Shown here in pieces: positions 9,960 through 21,180 of a DNA stretch of 64,000 bases. The translations under genes were made by a program, and so were the position numbers. The notes under the pieces were generated by a model, which did no database searches, was not told the DNA's origin, and was given only the letters and a program-made list of their open reading frames with translations. Location: positions 143,292,741 to 143,356,740 of the forward strand of contig CM043945.1 of assembly GCA_014529385.2 (NCBI GenBank). Reading direction: 5' to 3'. How positions within the stretch are numbered: the first letter of the stretch is position 1; the number at the start of each line of letters is the position of its first letter. This DNA comes from Adiantum capillus-veneris (taxonomy: Eukaryota; Streptophyta; Polypodiopsida; Polypodiales; Pteridaceae).

Positions 9960-10954
9960 TGGCCTGTGACCTCCTGCTGATATCTTGAGAGGCTATATAA
10001 AAAACCAGTGGGGAACCTTAGGGGTAGAAGTTGAGACCATTCAGGCTCTCCCTAAGAACCAATATGTCTTTGTCTTTCGCATGGCAGAAATGGTGTTTTG
10101 CATTCTAAGTTCAGGGCAATGAATTTTGAGAACTACACCTCTGTGCCTATTTAAATGGAACAAGCATTACAATGCTGACACACTTTCCTGTATGGTTAGA
10201 GTTCCTAAATTTGCCAACCACTGCACTTCCATAACCATATGAGAATTATTGGGTCTTAGCTAGGAGGAAGACCTAGGGGAGATTACATCCCCGCGTGGCA
10301 TTCTCAGGCCCTGATTGAAATGGATATCTCTGCAGATCTCCTCAAGCCATGATCATCACCCTAGATGATGGGGAAAATTTTGAGCAACCCCTCGTCTACA
10401 AGTATCTCCGTAACGCCTGTTTCCACTGTGGGGCCAAAGGGAATTTAGTTAGAGACTATCCTATTAAAAAGCCTAAGCCAGAATCAGTGAGAGAACAAAA
10501 GGACACCCAGACCCCTAAACCCAAGGCCCCTCCCACTAGCTCTGCTCCCCATTTCTCAAGGTCAGACAGGAATATACAGGAAAGAAACACCATGGACAAG
10601 AATAAGGCAAGAACCCCCAACCGATTTGCGTTGTTAGCCTCATTGCCTGAATGGGAGGACTCCGAGGTAGCAGAATCGACTGGTCCCGATTCAGAAGAGG
10701 AAGACGACACTATGTCTTGTCTTGAGTCTCAGGTCAACAAAGTCGACCAGGAAAAACTAACCAACCTTAACAAGGCTTCTTCATCAGCTGAAGGCAACAA
10801 GGGAAACGTTGCTCCAATTCAGACAAAAAGCCAAAATGCAGGCCCCAACCCTATGGAGGTTCACAAGGACAATAAACGTGTCCATAAATCTAGGGCACAT
10901 GCCTCGCCAAGGACTCATATAAAGAAAGGCAAAGACCGTCGCATTAATAGATGA
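9960..10954 (+). pseudogene. LINE ORF1 (RNA-binding protein), degenerate
   Basis: The open part is 10349-10954. It begins shortly before a degenerate zinc knuckle, CFHCGAKGNLVRDYP, in which the His and last Cys of CX2CX4HX4C are replaced by N and Y. It continues as a hydrophilic Lys/Ser/Pro-rich tail. Upstream, in broken frames from about 9960, residues like LPKNQYVFVFRMAE and VRVPKFANHC resemble the DUF4283 domain of plant L1 ORF1 proteins. The final TGA (10952-10954) overlaps the ORF2 ATG (10951) in an ATGA arrangement. Confidence 0.7.
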
Positions 10955-13900
10955 AGCTACTTTCTTGGAATATAAAGGGGCTCTCGGACCCCATCAAAGC
11001 TAGGAAGATTAAGGCCTTGGTGCTCAACTACCCAGTAGACGTCATTTCTGTACAAGAAATCAAGACCAACAGAGATGCTCTCTCAAAGATTCACAATAGC
11101 GTATAAGGACCACCAGTGGCACGTTTCTGATCATGCTTGAGGTTCTGAAGGAACAGCTCTTGGAACACCCAATCTCACTGGAACACCTCTAGTGGTGGTG
11201 TTGGAGAATTTTGGGTGGCTATCATGGTTGATGCCCCTGTTAACTACACTCTGGTCTTGGTATATGCTGGAGGCTCTGTAAAAAACAGAAATGACCTTTG
11301 GCACGAACTTCTATCCCTCATAGGACCGGTCATCCTCTTTGGAGATTTCACCATGATGGAAAGCAAAGAAGACCGATATCTCCAAAAGGGCAACACTATC
11401 TCAGGGGCTGAGCATAAGAAATGGGAGGACCTCAAAACGCATCTAGACCTGGTGGATATAGGTACGACAAGAGAATTCTCCTAGCAGAATTACTCTAAAG
11501 GAGACAATGCAAGGCAAGCTAGGCTGGACAGGTGTTATATAAGTATGGGAGTAGCCAAAGTGTACAATAGAGTCAAGGCTAACACCTCTTGTGCCTCTGA
11601 CCACTACCCCTTAGTCATAACCCTAGATGACAAGAATTCCAAAATCAGAAATCATTGGTTTCACACAGACTCTTCCCTCTTTCAGATAGAAGACGTTCAA
11701 GACAATATCAAGGCCATATGGGTTCAAGCTTTCTCAAAGGGAGACTCACCTGCAAAGTCTTGGTCCAAGGCTGTTGCCAGCACTCAAAAAATACTAATCT
11801 CATTCAGAAAGAGGGTCACTGAAATAAGGCAACATAGGAAAGACCAGTTATACAGTGAACTCATAGTCTTGGAAGACTTCTCCATCGAGCAGCCCGAGGT
11901 TTAAGACAAAATCAGCACTCTTCGGCACCAGTTAAAAATGGAGGAAGACCTCATCCTTCTCCACACAATGGTTTTCTTTAGGGAATGGTGGGCAGGCCAG
12001 GTGGACAAGCCCACCAAATCCATGTTCAAAGCCCTCAAAAAGAAACATAAAAAAGACATGATACCGTTACTATCTACTGAAACAGGTCGGGCCACCACCC
12101 AGGAGGAGAACATCCTGCTAGTCCACACCCATTTCTCTAATCTTTTTAGTCCGGTAGAGAGCTCCAACCAGGCCAAAAAGAGCAAGAGAGCAGATTCAAA
12201 AGAGTAGGAAGCAGGTTATCCCTCTCCACATAGCCAAACAACTGGATTCTGATCTCACCTCACAAGAAATCAAGAGGGCTATCGATGCTCTTAAGATAAA
12301 GAAAACCCCAGGGATAGACGGGCTGCCGGCTAAATTCTACCAAGCCTTCAAAGACATGATGGCACCAATCTTGAAGTTGGTTTGGGAGGAGGCAATCAAA
12401 TTCTCCGCTCTCCCAATCAGCATCAACACTGGCATTATCAAGCTTCTTCATAAAAAAGGCCCTAAGGAACAACTGGCCAATTGGAGGCCCCTCACCATGT
12501 TAACGTCCGCTTATAAAGTGTTTGCGAAAGCCATTGCTAGCAGAATTACCCTGGCCTTGACAGAGTGGCTGTGTGCTGAGCAGAAAGGGTTTATCAAAGG
12601 AAGAAGGATCACGGAAGCAGTTATCTCCATATGGGAGGGAATCGAACACGCTGAAGCTTCTGGACAGGATTTCATATTCGTCAAAGTGGACTTCGATAAA
12701 GCCTATGACAGGCTGGAATGGTCGTTTATCATTCAGAGTCTGTCTATGATGGGGTTTGGCCCCATGTTGGTAAGGTTTGTCCTCACCCTCCTCGATAATG
12801 CACATGCTAGAGTTGCCCTCAATAACTCTCTATCTGACCCCTTCCCTCTACACCGTTGAGTAAGACAAGGTTGCCCCCTTGCCCCTCTCCTGTTTGCTAT
12901 CTCTGCAGACGCCCTTAACTGGTTAGTCAAAGCCAAAATGGCTAGTGGCAATCTCAAAGGTATTCTATTACCTAATGGCCAGCAAAACGGTGTCTCTCAC
13001 AATTCACTGGACGACACCAATGGTCTTCTCCAGAACGACAACCAATCCCTAGCTTCATTCTGGGAATGCTTGGACATCTTTTACAAGGCCTCAGGTTCTC
13101 ATATCAATCACAACAAGACAGGTATTCGATCTTATCTCTCTCCTCTCCCGAATTGGATTGTCGACCAGGGTGCAAGATTCTGCAAGATGGAGTGATATTC
13201 ATATTGCTAGGCATCCCGTTTGGATTCAGAGTTACGCTTGGACAAAGATGGCAATGGGTCCTTGAGAGGTTCTCAACCAAGCTCAACAGATGGCTGGGGT
13301 TTCAATCAAACATAACAGGTCGTTCTTTAGTTATTAAGCATTTTCTATGTAGTTATGTGGTCTTCTTCCTTTCTTGCTGGCGTCCCCCTGACTCCCACTT
13401 GAAGAGCATCATTAAAGTCTTCCGAAACTTCTTATGGTCAGGAGATCCCTTAAAGAAAGGAATGGCCAAGGTGCAGTGGAACATATATTGCCTCCCGAAG
13501 GACGAAGGGGGACTAGGCCTTACGAACATCACGGCTTGGGTTGACAAACTTGCTATCAAATTAATCATCAGAGCTCTTGAGCAAAGGGAAGAAGAGTGGG
13601 CGGTGCTACTGTTCAGAAACCTCCACGAGTTCAAGATCAGTCAACCGAACGACTGGGATTGCCTCCCTTGGGTCCCCATCTTCTTTGGGGCAAATGAAAT
13701 TAGTGCTAGCGGATCGGATCTCCTCAAGTCACTGTGGAACTCGTGGAACCATTATAGAAGCCACATCAGAATCAACTGGGACTTTAAGCACAATTTCCCT
13801 TTCAGAGGACAGGATTCTGTATGGTGGTCTCTCCCCCCTATTCCCCCTCTCAACCTACAGCAACTCAGAACAGCAAGGAGAATTCACTGCAAAGACCTTG

Positions 13901-14645
13901 TTAAATGGCAAGACCTTTGGCACAAAAGCGAATGCAGGTGGCTTAATGATACAGAGCTAATCCACAAGGCTGGCCTTCAGCCGTCGGAATTGAATCTAGT
14001 CAAAACAAGGAGGTCTAGCTTCCCCAAAACATCTGAATGGATGTTGGCCCTTAGTACTTCTCCATCAACCAAGGCCATTTACTGGCAGCAGGGGAGTATG
14101 TTCTCCCATCCACCTTCCTTTGCCCCCTATTTTGCCTACCCCTGTGCATGTTCTACTTAATGCTCGCTGGAATGTTTCTCTGGACAGGAAGCAATGGAAC
14201 TTTAAGTTCAAAGCTGCGTGGAATAGAGGAATATCTGCTAAACATTCAGTTCTGCTTTGGTTAATCCTGCATAAAGCTGTGTGGACAGGTAGTCGCATTC
14301 AGAAAGCAAGGTTAGGGTCGGGCGTGTGTGTCAACTGCCAAAGGGAAGTGGAGGATATCCCCCACCTGTTTATGAATTGTATTAAAATTCAAAAAATACT
14401 GGCTCCGCTCTATACTGCACTGGGCTTTTGCCCGAATTGGAAGCATTTGCTACTGGGAGACTCGGTCTCCATCTTTTCAGTTGTATGGAACAGAATTAGG
14501 GGTGAATTTTTATGGATCATTTGGAAGGAGAGAAATAATAGGTTATTTGACGGCTCTTACCAGACTAAATGTCTGAGAAATGTGTTTGCTAATGTCAACT
14601 TGCAAATTAACCAACTGAATGGACCAGTGCCGCCTCTACCAAGCT
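10951..14645 (+). pseudogene. LINE ORF2: endonuclease / reverse transcriptase, degenerate
   Basis: Starts MKLLSWNIKGLSDP. The endonuclease-exonuclease-phosphatase part keeps SVQEIK, a GDF motif (GDFTMM, N replaced by T) and SDHYPL. Reverse transcriptase follows from about 12260: KKTPGIDGLPAKFY, LANWRPLTML, GFIKGRRI, palm FVKVDFDKAYDRLEW, and a catalytic DD at 13010-13015 in an unusual SLDDT context (FADDT in the family). The C-terminal region has the GLGLTN box and a zf-RVT-like segment (about 14180-14400, CVNC and HLFMNC). Stops include 11104-11106 and 12857-12859, and there are several frame changes, so it is inactive. The family performs target-primed reverse transcription. Confidence 0.88.
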
Positions 14646-15020
14646 AACTACAAGGTGCTGACCGACTGTATGGGATTTTACAACATCTCAAATATAAACA
14701 AGCAACAAGAGGTGCTGCTCGATGGGTCTTATACTCACCTTCAAAGGATGATTGACGAATTCAAGAATGAAAGAGAAAAGCTTCATAGGCAATATAACAA
14801 GGGATCAAGCTGCTCCAACACATCCAAAAAGTTTTTGAATGATCTCCCTAGATACTGAACAATATGATGTATATGAAGTTAGCCTTGTAACTAGGTGGTG
14901 GTCTGTATTTGAAGTTAGCATGGTAATCAGGGTTGGTGTATATGGTCATGTACTATTTTGTATCCGAGTCTATCATGTAATTTTGCCCCTCTAATTTAAT
15001 TCACAAGCGCCGAAAAAAAA

Positions 15021-15034
15021 AACACTATAACAAC
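15021..15034. repeat. Target-site duplication, right copy (LINE insertion)
   Basis: Identical to 9351-9364, directly after the LINE A tail. Confidence 0.9.
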
Positions 15035-15120
15035 CTTGCCTTGAATAAGCTGTACAATCAAACTGACATTACAAAAGTTGAAATAAAGACAAAAGCAGGT
15101 AACATAAATGTCCTTCAATA
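15025..15120 (+). pseudogene. Helitron helicase fragment (right part, after LINE)
   Basis: Reads YNNLALNKLYNQTDI then KVEIKTKAGN, matching the segment that follows the TIL-S-R motif in Helitron helicases. It directly continues the fragment ending at 9350, apart from a frame change just before the insertion site. It ends at a stop near 15118, after which a 60-bp tandem repeat starts. Confidence 0.75.
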
Positions 15121-15300
15121 AGGGCTTCTAGAATCTAGACCTTAAGTTCAATAAGCTCGATTCGATCGCAATTGGCACTAGGGGCTTCTAGAATCTAGAC
15201 CCTAAGTTCAATAAGCTCCATTCGATCGCAATTGGCATTGGGGGCTTCTAGAATCTGGACCCTAAGTTCAATAAGCTCGATTCGATCGCAATTGGCGTGC
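15121..15300. repeat. 60-bp tandem repeat, three copies
   Basis: Three nearly identical 60-bp units starting at 15121, 15181 and 15241. Each carries GGGCTTCTAGAATCT and TTCGATCGCAATTGGC; only a few bases differ between units. Confidence 0.95.
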
Positions 15301-15658
15301 GCTGCATGATTATTCTATAGATGTTATATAGCAAGTCCCACCAAACAAGACTAGTTCGTTCGGACAATGTATTCTGCAAAGAATGAGGGATGAGTGACAA
15401 GCCTAGGTTGGCAACCAGCTCTACGGGACAGCTGCATATTGTCAAGGTAAGAAACGCTGTTTCTCTTTCTCTTTGGGGTTTGTCACCCCGCGCCAAACCA
15501 AAAAAAAGTCTTTTCTCGATTTTTGTGGTTGATGAATATCTCTTTAACTGTCGCCAGCTTTGTACTGTTTTCAGAGCTGCAGCAAATCCAGAGAAGAAGC
15601 AATATTCGCTACACAAGTCAAGCATAGACAGGAAGAGCATAATGAGGAGTCAAAAACA

Positions 15659-17350
15659 ATGAGTTTTTCTTTTCTGAACAGACTAAAAGTCTGTGGTCAG
15701 AAGAAGGATTTGTACCATGTCAGTAGGATACACACTCAACTTCACAATAGTGGGTTACTCCAGAAAGATGCATATTTAGGGAGCACATTGGTGAGTGTGT
15801 ATGCTAAATGTGGTGTCCTAACAAAAGCACAAGAAGTTTTTGATGTGCTTTCTGTCCGGAATGTCATTCACTTGGAATGCGTTGATTGCAGGATATGCCC
15901 AACATGATTGTGGCAAGGAAGCTCTGCGCTGTTTTCACAGGATGCGAAGGGAAGGCCTCTCTCCAAATGCAATCACCTATGCTTGCACCTTGAAATCCTG
16001 CGGCCTTACGCAAGACATTGACATGGGTGAGAGAATTCACGACGAGATTTCTAGTCAGGGGCTGTTAAAGAAAGGTGTCATGCTTGGTGGTGCTTTGGTC
16101 GATATGTATGCCAAATGTGGTGCTTTCACAAAAGCACGAAAAGTTCTTGATGGACATCCTATCTGGGATGCGGTCTCTTGGAATGCCTTGATTGCAGGAT
16201 ATGCCCAACATGGTTGTGGCAAGGAAGCTATGGGCTGTTTCAATCAGATGCAAAGGGAAGGCTTTTCTCCAGATGCAGTAACCTATGCTTGCATCTTGAA
16301 GGCCTGTGGCCTTATGCAAAACATTGACATTGGTGAGAGAATTCATGATGAGATTGCCAGCCAGGGGCTGTTGAAGAAAAGTGTCTTTCTTGGCGGTGCT
16401 TTGGTTGATATGTATGCCAAATGTGGTGCCCTTATGAAAGCACAAGAAGTTCTTGATGGGCTTTTTGTCCGGAATGTTATCACTTGGAATGCATTGATTG
16501 CAGGATATGGTCAACATGACTGTGGCAAGGAAGCTCTCTGCTGTTTCCAGCGGATGCAAAGGGAAGGCCTCTCTCCAGACGTAGTCACCTATGCTTGCAC
16601 CTTGAAGGCGTGTGGCCTTGTGCAAGACATTGACATGGGTGAGAGAATTCACGATGAGGTTGCTAAACAGGGGCTGTTGAAGAAAGGTGTCTTGCTTGGC
16701 GGTGCTTTGGTTGATATGTATGCCAAATGTGGTGCCCTCATGAAAGCATGAAAAGTTCTTGATGCGCATCCTCTCCGGGATGTGATCTCTTGGAATGCGT
16801 TGATTGCAGGATATGCCAAACATGGCTGTGGCAAGGAAGCTCTTGGCTGTTTTAACCAGATGCGAAGTGAAGGTTTCTCGCCAAACGAAGTCTCTTGGAG
16901 TGCTCTTGTCGGAGGATACGCCCAGCAAGGGCTGGCCGAGGAAGCTCTGAACTGTTTTTGTCGGATGCAACATGAGGGCATCTCCCCAACTGCAATCATT
17001 TTTCTCAGTGTGCTTAATGCATGTAGTCATTCAGGTCTACTGGATGAGGGCCAAATGCTTTTTGATAGCATGACGAAAAAATATGGCATTATACCAGAGA
17101 AAGAGCACTATGCTTGTCTGGTTGACCTTTTCGGTCGGGCAAGGCATTTTGACAAAGCTATGAGAGTAATCAAGATGATGCCATCATCTGATTATCCACC
17201 AGTTTGGTCAACTCTTCTAGGTGCTTGTCGACTCTTCTAGGTGCTTGTCGGAGCAGTCAGGATGTAGCTGCTGGACTGATGCAAGTAGAAAGGTTCATAG
17301 ATTTGTTGTTGGGCATACCGAGCATCCGCAAAGCAGACAAATCTATTTGA
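15659..17350 (+). pseudogene. PLS-class pentatricopeptide-repeat (PPR) protein, disrupted
   Basis: From ATG 15659 the sequence encodes PPR motifs. Typical strings are WNALIAGYAQHGCGKEA, MQREGFSPDAVTYACILKA and GALVDMYAKCG. The P-L-S triplet recurs every 306 bp (starts of the IAGYAQ unit at about 15885, 16191, 16497 and 16803), i.e. 102 residues per repeat and highly homogeneous. It ends with the beginning of an E domain (PPVWSTLLGACR). PLS proteins of this kind bind organellar RNA, commonly for C-to-U editing. Three lesions: a frameshift near 15868, TGA at 16749-16751 where sister repeats have CGA, and a 20-bp tandem duplication (17211-17250) inside the E domain. No DYW domain follows. It could in principle be expressed as fragments, but decay is more likely. 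Confidence 0.85.
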
Positions 17351-18185
17351 AGCTACAAGGTCTTGAACTTAAATTGTCCCTACAAGGGTATTCCCCAAAT
17401 TTGCATTGGGTCTCACAAAATATTCCCCTTGCTTGAAAGAAGGTTTCGGGTTTTCAGCATTCTGAGAAACAAGTCATTGCTTGTACAATCATCAATATGC
17501 CACAAAGGACGGATATATGCATCACCAAAAACATGCCGGTATGCGGGGATTGCCATGCTGCCACCTCACTGATATAAAAAATAGAGAAGCATAAAATAGT
17601 GGTAAAAAATGCAAATTGCCTGCATGCTTTTCAAGGTGGAAAATGTTATTGTCGTTATTAGCAGTAAAAAAAGCGTTGGAAAACTTGAATCTGGGGAACT
17701 TGAAGTTTCATCAGTTCTTTTGGTGTCCAATTCCAAAGGAAGCCCATACCCTTGTGGCAAAAGGTGATTACAACAACATTTTAAGAACTATGATTGTATG
17801 TATTCACCATGAGAATATATATACATATATGAAGGCGGAAAGGGTTCCGGAAGAGGGCAGGGCATGAGGAAGCATTTCCCTCTTCTGAAATCCCTTCCCC
17901 CTCTCCATGGCCTTCGAGAGGACATATCAAAGGAGAAAACTCAAGAGTACCATGTGTCGGACTGAGCCTGTGTGCCTTTACCATATCTCTACACTTTATG
18001 GGTCCTGCTGTCCACCCGTCACTTTCGTGGGGCATTGCCTCTCTGTGGACAGGTGCTATAGTGCTCGCCCTCCACTCATGCTACCTGAGCTTACGTGGGC
18101 CGATAATGCAACTCCTGATATCGTACCCTCTTTCACTGTGCAAGGGAGTAGTGTACCAAGGATCTCCGGCTCAGATGCAACAACA
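17351..18185. other. No gene recognised
   Basis: Sequence after the PPR pseudogene without convincing coding potential. Short PPR 3' flank or degraded transposon sequence is possible but not supported. Confidence 0.4.
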
Positions 18186-18189
18186 AACA

Positions 18190-18363
18190 AACCCCCCCCC
18201 CCCCCCCCCCCCCCCCCAAACAACACACACTCCATTTCCCTTCTTTCACGATCTCTCTCTCTCTCTCTCTCTCTCCCCCCGCCCCCCCCCCCCCCCAAAA
18301 CAACACACACACACACACACACACTCCATTTCCCTTCTTTCACGATCTCTCTCTCTGTCTCTC

Positions 18364-18394
<31 letters not shown>
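18190..18394. repeat. Compound microsatellite (C)n (CT)n (CA)n, duplicated
   Basis: Two tandem copies of a block made of a poly-C run, AACAACACACA, CTCCATTTCCC, TTCTTTCACGA and a (CT)n run: 18190-18290 and 18290-18394. The second copy has a longer CA run. Lengths of the C runs should be treated as uncertain. Confidence 0.9.
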
Positions 18395-18424
18395 ACCAAA
18401 AGAACACTCGGCCTCTATGGCACC

Positions 18425-18955
18425 TTGAACGGCAGCCACTGACTCCTGATGTGGCTTAGCACTATGAGAGGCACAAGTATGTAGCAGCTTTGTGTGCATG
18501 TTGCTAGAATCATGCAGCTCTCAGTTAGTTAGGGCTCATGTCCGCTCAGTGGCCTTGAGCAAATGGTAGCCTGGGACAGCTAACAGCAGCGACTAGAGGA
18601 CGAAAAGCAACAAGTAAAGATGTTTGGTGGGAGGCTGAGAGGTGACCAACCCCTAAGGCCAATGCCATGGCTTGAGTATGGGTAGAGGTGGGCTGTGCTG
18701 GGGGTCGATGACAAAGGTGTAGCAATGTTGCAGGGCACCTTAAACGTCCACAAGGTCTGTTGGAGCATGTATGCTTCTTTTGAGCACAGGAAGTCAAGCC
18801 GTGTACTTTGAAGCGGCAATGTCGCATAGGGCACATGTGAAGCAAGCCAATGGGTACAATGCAGGAGTCCAAGCTGTTGACCTTCAAGGGGCCAAGTTAC
18901 ACACAATGTAGATACGGCTTGCAGCTGTCAACAGCAATGAGGACTTTTAACATGA
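18425..18955. other. No gene recognised
   Basis: About 530 bp between the microsatellite and PPR debris; I see no motif in any frame. Confidence 0.4.
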
Positions 18956-18959
18956 CTAG

Positions 18960-19160
18960 CCGTGGCATGAAGCTCTGGGCTATTTTCAGCAAACACAGAG
19001 AGAGGATTTCTCTCTAAATGCTCACCTTTGCCTTTGTTTTGACGGCATTTGGCATCATCCAAAAAAACCACCTGGGCAAACAAATCTATCATGAGAGTTG
19101 TAGGCAGGGTTCTGTTGAAAAGAATGTCGTGCTTGGTGGAGCATTGGTCGAGAGCACGTC
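18960..19160 (+). pseudogene. PPR repeat fragment
   Basis: In shifting frames this reads HEALGYFQQTQRED then SLNA, and LGKQIYHE, SVEKNVVLGGALVES. These are recognisable relatives of the PPR repeats at 15659-17240, with several frame changes. Confidence 0.6.
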
Positions 19161-19879
19161 AAGTGTCAAAGTCGATGATTCGGAAGCGTAGGGCAATGGG
19201 GAGAATACACGAGAGAGAGATACCGCTGAACCAACCAACTAGGCAATAAATTAGTGATTTACAATGGGTTGGATGCACCTTATAGACTAGCTTTGTTTCG
19301 TGAAGTACCCCCCTCGGCAAATTGCCCTACCCAAGACTTTGACATTAAGTAAATTAAATACCTAAAGCCAAAATAATTATTGGGATCACATTGGGCCATT
19401 CAGCTTTAACTTAAACACCAAGAACCGATCACCTTTTAAAATAGATTGTGATGTCACTGGCTACCATGTTGTAATGCACTTGTCAAAGCCCTTTTTGTTG
19501 CCATTTAGCACATGCAATTTCTTACATCGCTGATAGTTCCATGATTGAGAGATACTAGAGGGGACAAGTAAATCATCCCCCTCAGTTTGTACTGAACCCT
19601 CTGGTAAATTCTCTCGGAAGATGATGATATTCTCAATTTGGAATCAGTGATATTTCTACCTTGTTTGAGACTGATAGGCTTTTCCATGACAGAAGATGCT
19701 GATTTATTCAGCGAGCCTTCATGTGCAAAGAAAGAAATAATGTTGTCTCTAGCGCAGAATGCAGGACTGTTTGTGCACCAGGATAAGAACAGGTCACACA
19801 AAGCATGCAGCTCATGAGAAGGGTCTCCTCCTCTACCCTAGCCAAATACAATTTCACAGAAAGTCAGCCAAATGTGACA
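19161..19879. other. No gene recognised
   Basis: AT-rich interval between two PPR fragments; no supported frame. Confidence 0.35.
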
Positions 19880-21180
19880 TGTGTTGGGCAAAGAAGCTCT
19901 AGGTTGTTTTGGTCAGATTCAAAGTGAGGGCCTATCTCCAAATGTGACACCTGTACTTGCTCTTGAAGGCATGTAGCATTATGCAATGTAGCTAGCATCA
20001 TTGAACATACGAGCTGGAAGTTTTTTATGAGCTTCTTGCTGGGGATGTGCACACGCACATCGCGCTTGCTGCTGCTTGGATCTATTTAGACACAATCCAA
20101 ATAGATGCCCTTTTAATGTTTGTAGCAAGTGCAAAGGACACAATATGATTGGGCTTTCTGTGTCCCCTGTACATCGGGCCGTACTTCTAATTGGGTCCCA
20201 TCAGAACATCAAGTTACATTGCAATCAGACACCTATTTCATAGCTGCTGCAACAGAATTCACGATGTGATTGCTAGTCAGGGGCTGTTGGAGAAACATGT
20301 TATGCCTGTTAAAAATCCTTGATAGGCTTCGTGTCTGAAAGCTCCTCTCTTGGAGCGCGTTGATTGCAAGATATGCTCAATATGGCTGTGGCTGGGCTGT
20401 TTTAACCAGATGCAAAGGGAAGGCCTTTCTCCAGATGTAGTTGCTTATGCTCGCACCCTGGAAGCCTGTGGCCTTATGCAAGACAGCCAAATGTGGTGCC
20501 ATCTGAAAGCACAAAGAGTTTTTGATGGTCACCCTTTCTGAAATGTCGTCTCTTGGAACCTGTTCATTGCAAGATATGCCCATCTTGGCCGAGGCAAGGA
20601 AGCTCTGGGCTGTTCTAACCGGACGCGAAGTGAAGTCCTTTCTTTCAAAAGCAATCACCTATGATTGCATGAAAGTATATGGCCTTACACAAGACTTTTG
20701 TTTATGCCTTGGTCGATATGCATTCAATTGTGGTGTGCTTACAAAAGCACATAAAATTCTTGATGAGCATTCTGTCCAAAATGTTGTCTCTTGGAATGCG
20801 TTAATTGCACTGGCTGTGGCAAGAAAAGCTCGGAGCTGTTTTCAGTAGATGCGAAGAGAAAGCCGCTATTCAGATGCAATCACCTTTGCTTGCACTCTAA
20901 AGACCTGTGGCCTTATGCAAGATGTCGACATGGGTGAGAGAATCACGATGAGATTGCTACTGAGGGGCTGTTGGAGAGAAACGTCGTGTTTATCAATGAA
21001 ATGGTCCATATGTATGTCAAAATGTGGTGCCCTTGCCCGTTTGTCTCTCTCTCACACACAGAGTATTTGAAATGTCATCTCTTGGAAGGTGTGGTTGATA
21101 TGTTTGTCTCTGTCTGTGACATACACACAAGCAGTGTCCCACGATGAGATTGCTAGTCAGGGGCTGTCGGAGGCATATTG
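19880..21180 (+). pseudogene. Scattered PPR repeat remnants
   Basis: Repeated traces of the same PPR unit: GCFNQMQREGLSPDVVAYA near 20390-20450, TLEACGLMQD near 20455-20485, HSVQNVVSWNALIA near 20765-20810, TFACTLKTCGLMQDVDMGER near 20880-20940, and GACGAGATTGCTAGTCAGGGGC-type spacer sequence near 20260 and 21143. Frames shift constantly, so this is old debris derived from the family that gave the pseudogene at 15659. Its right end is fused to a DEAH helicase fragment at about 21180. Confidence 0.7.

Larger units (their letters stand above)
9365..15020 (+). mobile_element. L1-like non-LTR retrotransposon (LINE), inserted in Helitron
   Basis: 5.66 kb from the left target-site copy to a short 3' A tail (15013-15020). 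Order on the plus strand: 5' region with a poly-C run, ORF1 with DUF4283-like and zinc-knuckle features, ORF2 with endonuclease, reverse transcriptase and C-terminal zf-RVT-like region. A perfect 14-bp duplication flanks it. The insertion appears close to full length, because ORF1 is preceded by about 600 bp of leader. Both ORFs carry stops and frameshifts. Confidence 0.88.

Noticed and set aside
16065-17030. A 321-codon open frame on the minus strand opposite the PPR gene
   Set aside because: It is the antisense shadow of the repetitive PPR coding sequence; the plus strand carries the recognisable motifs.
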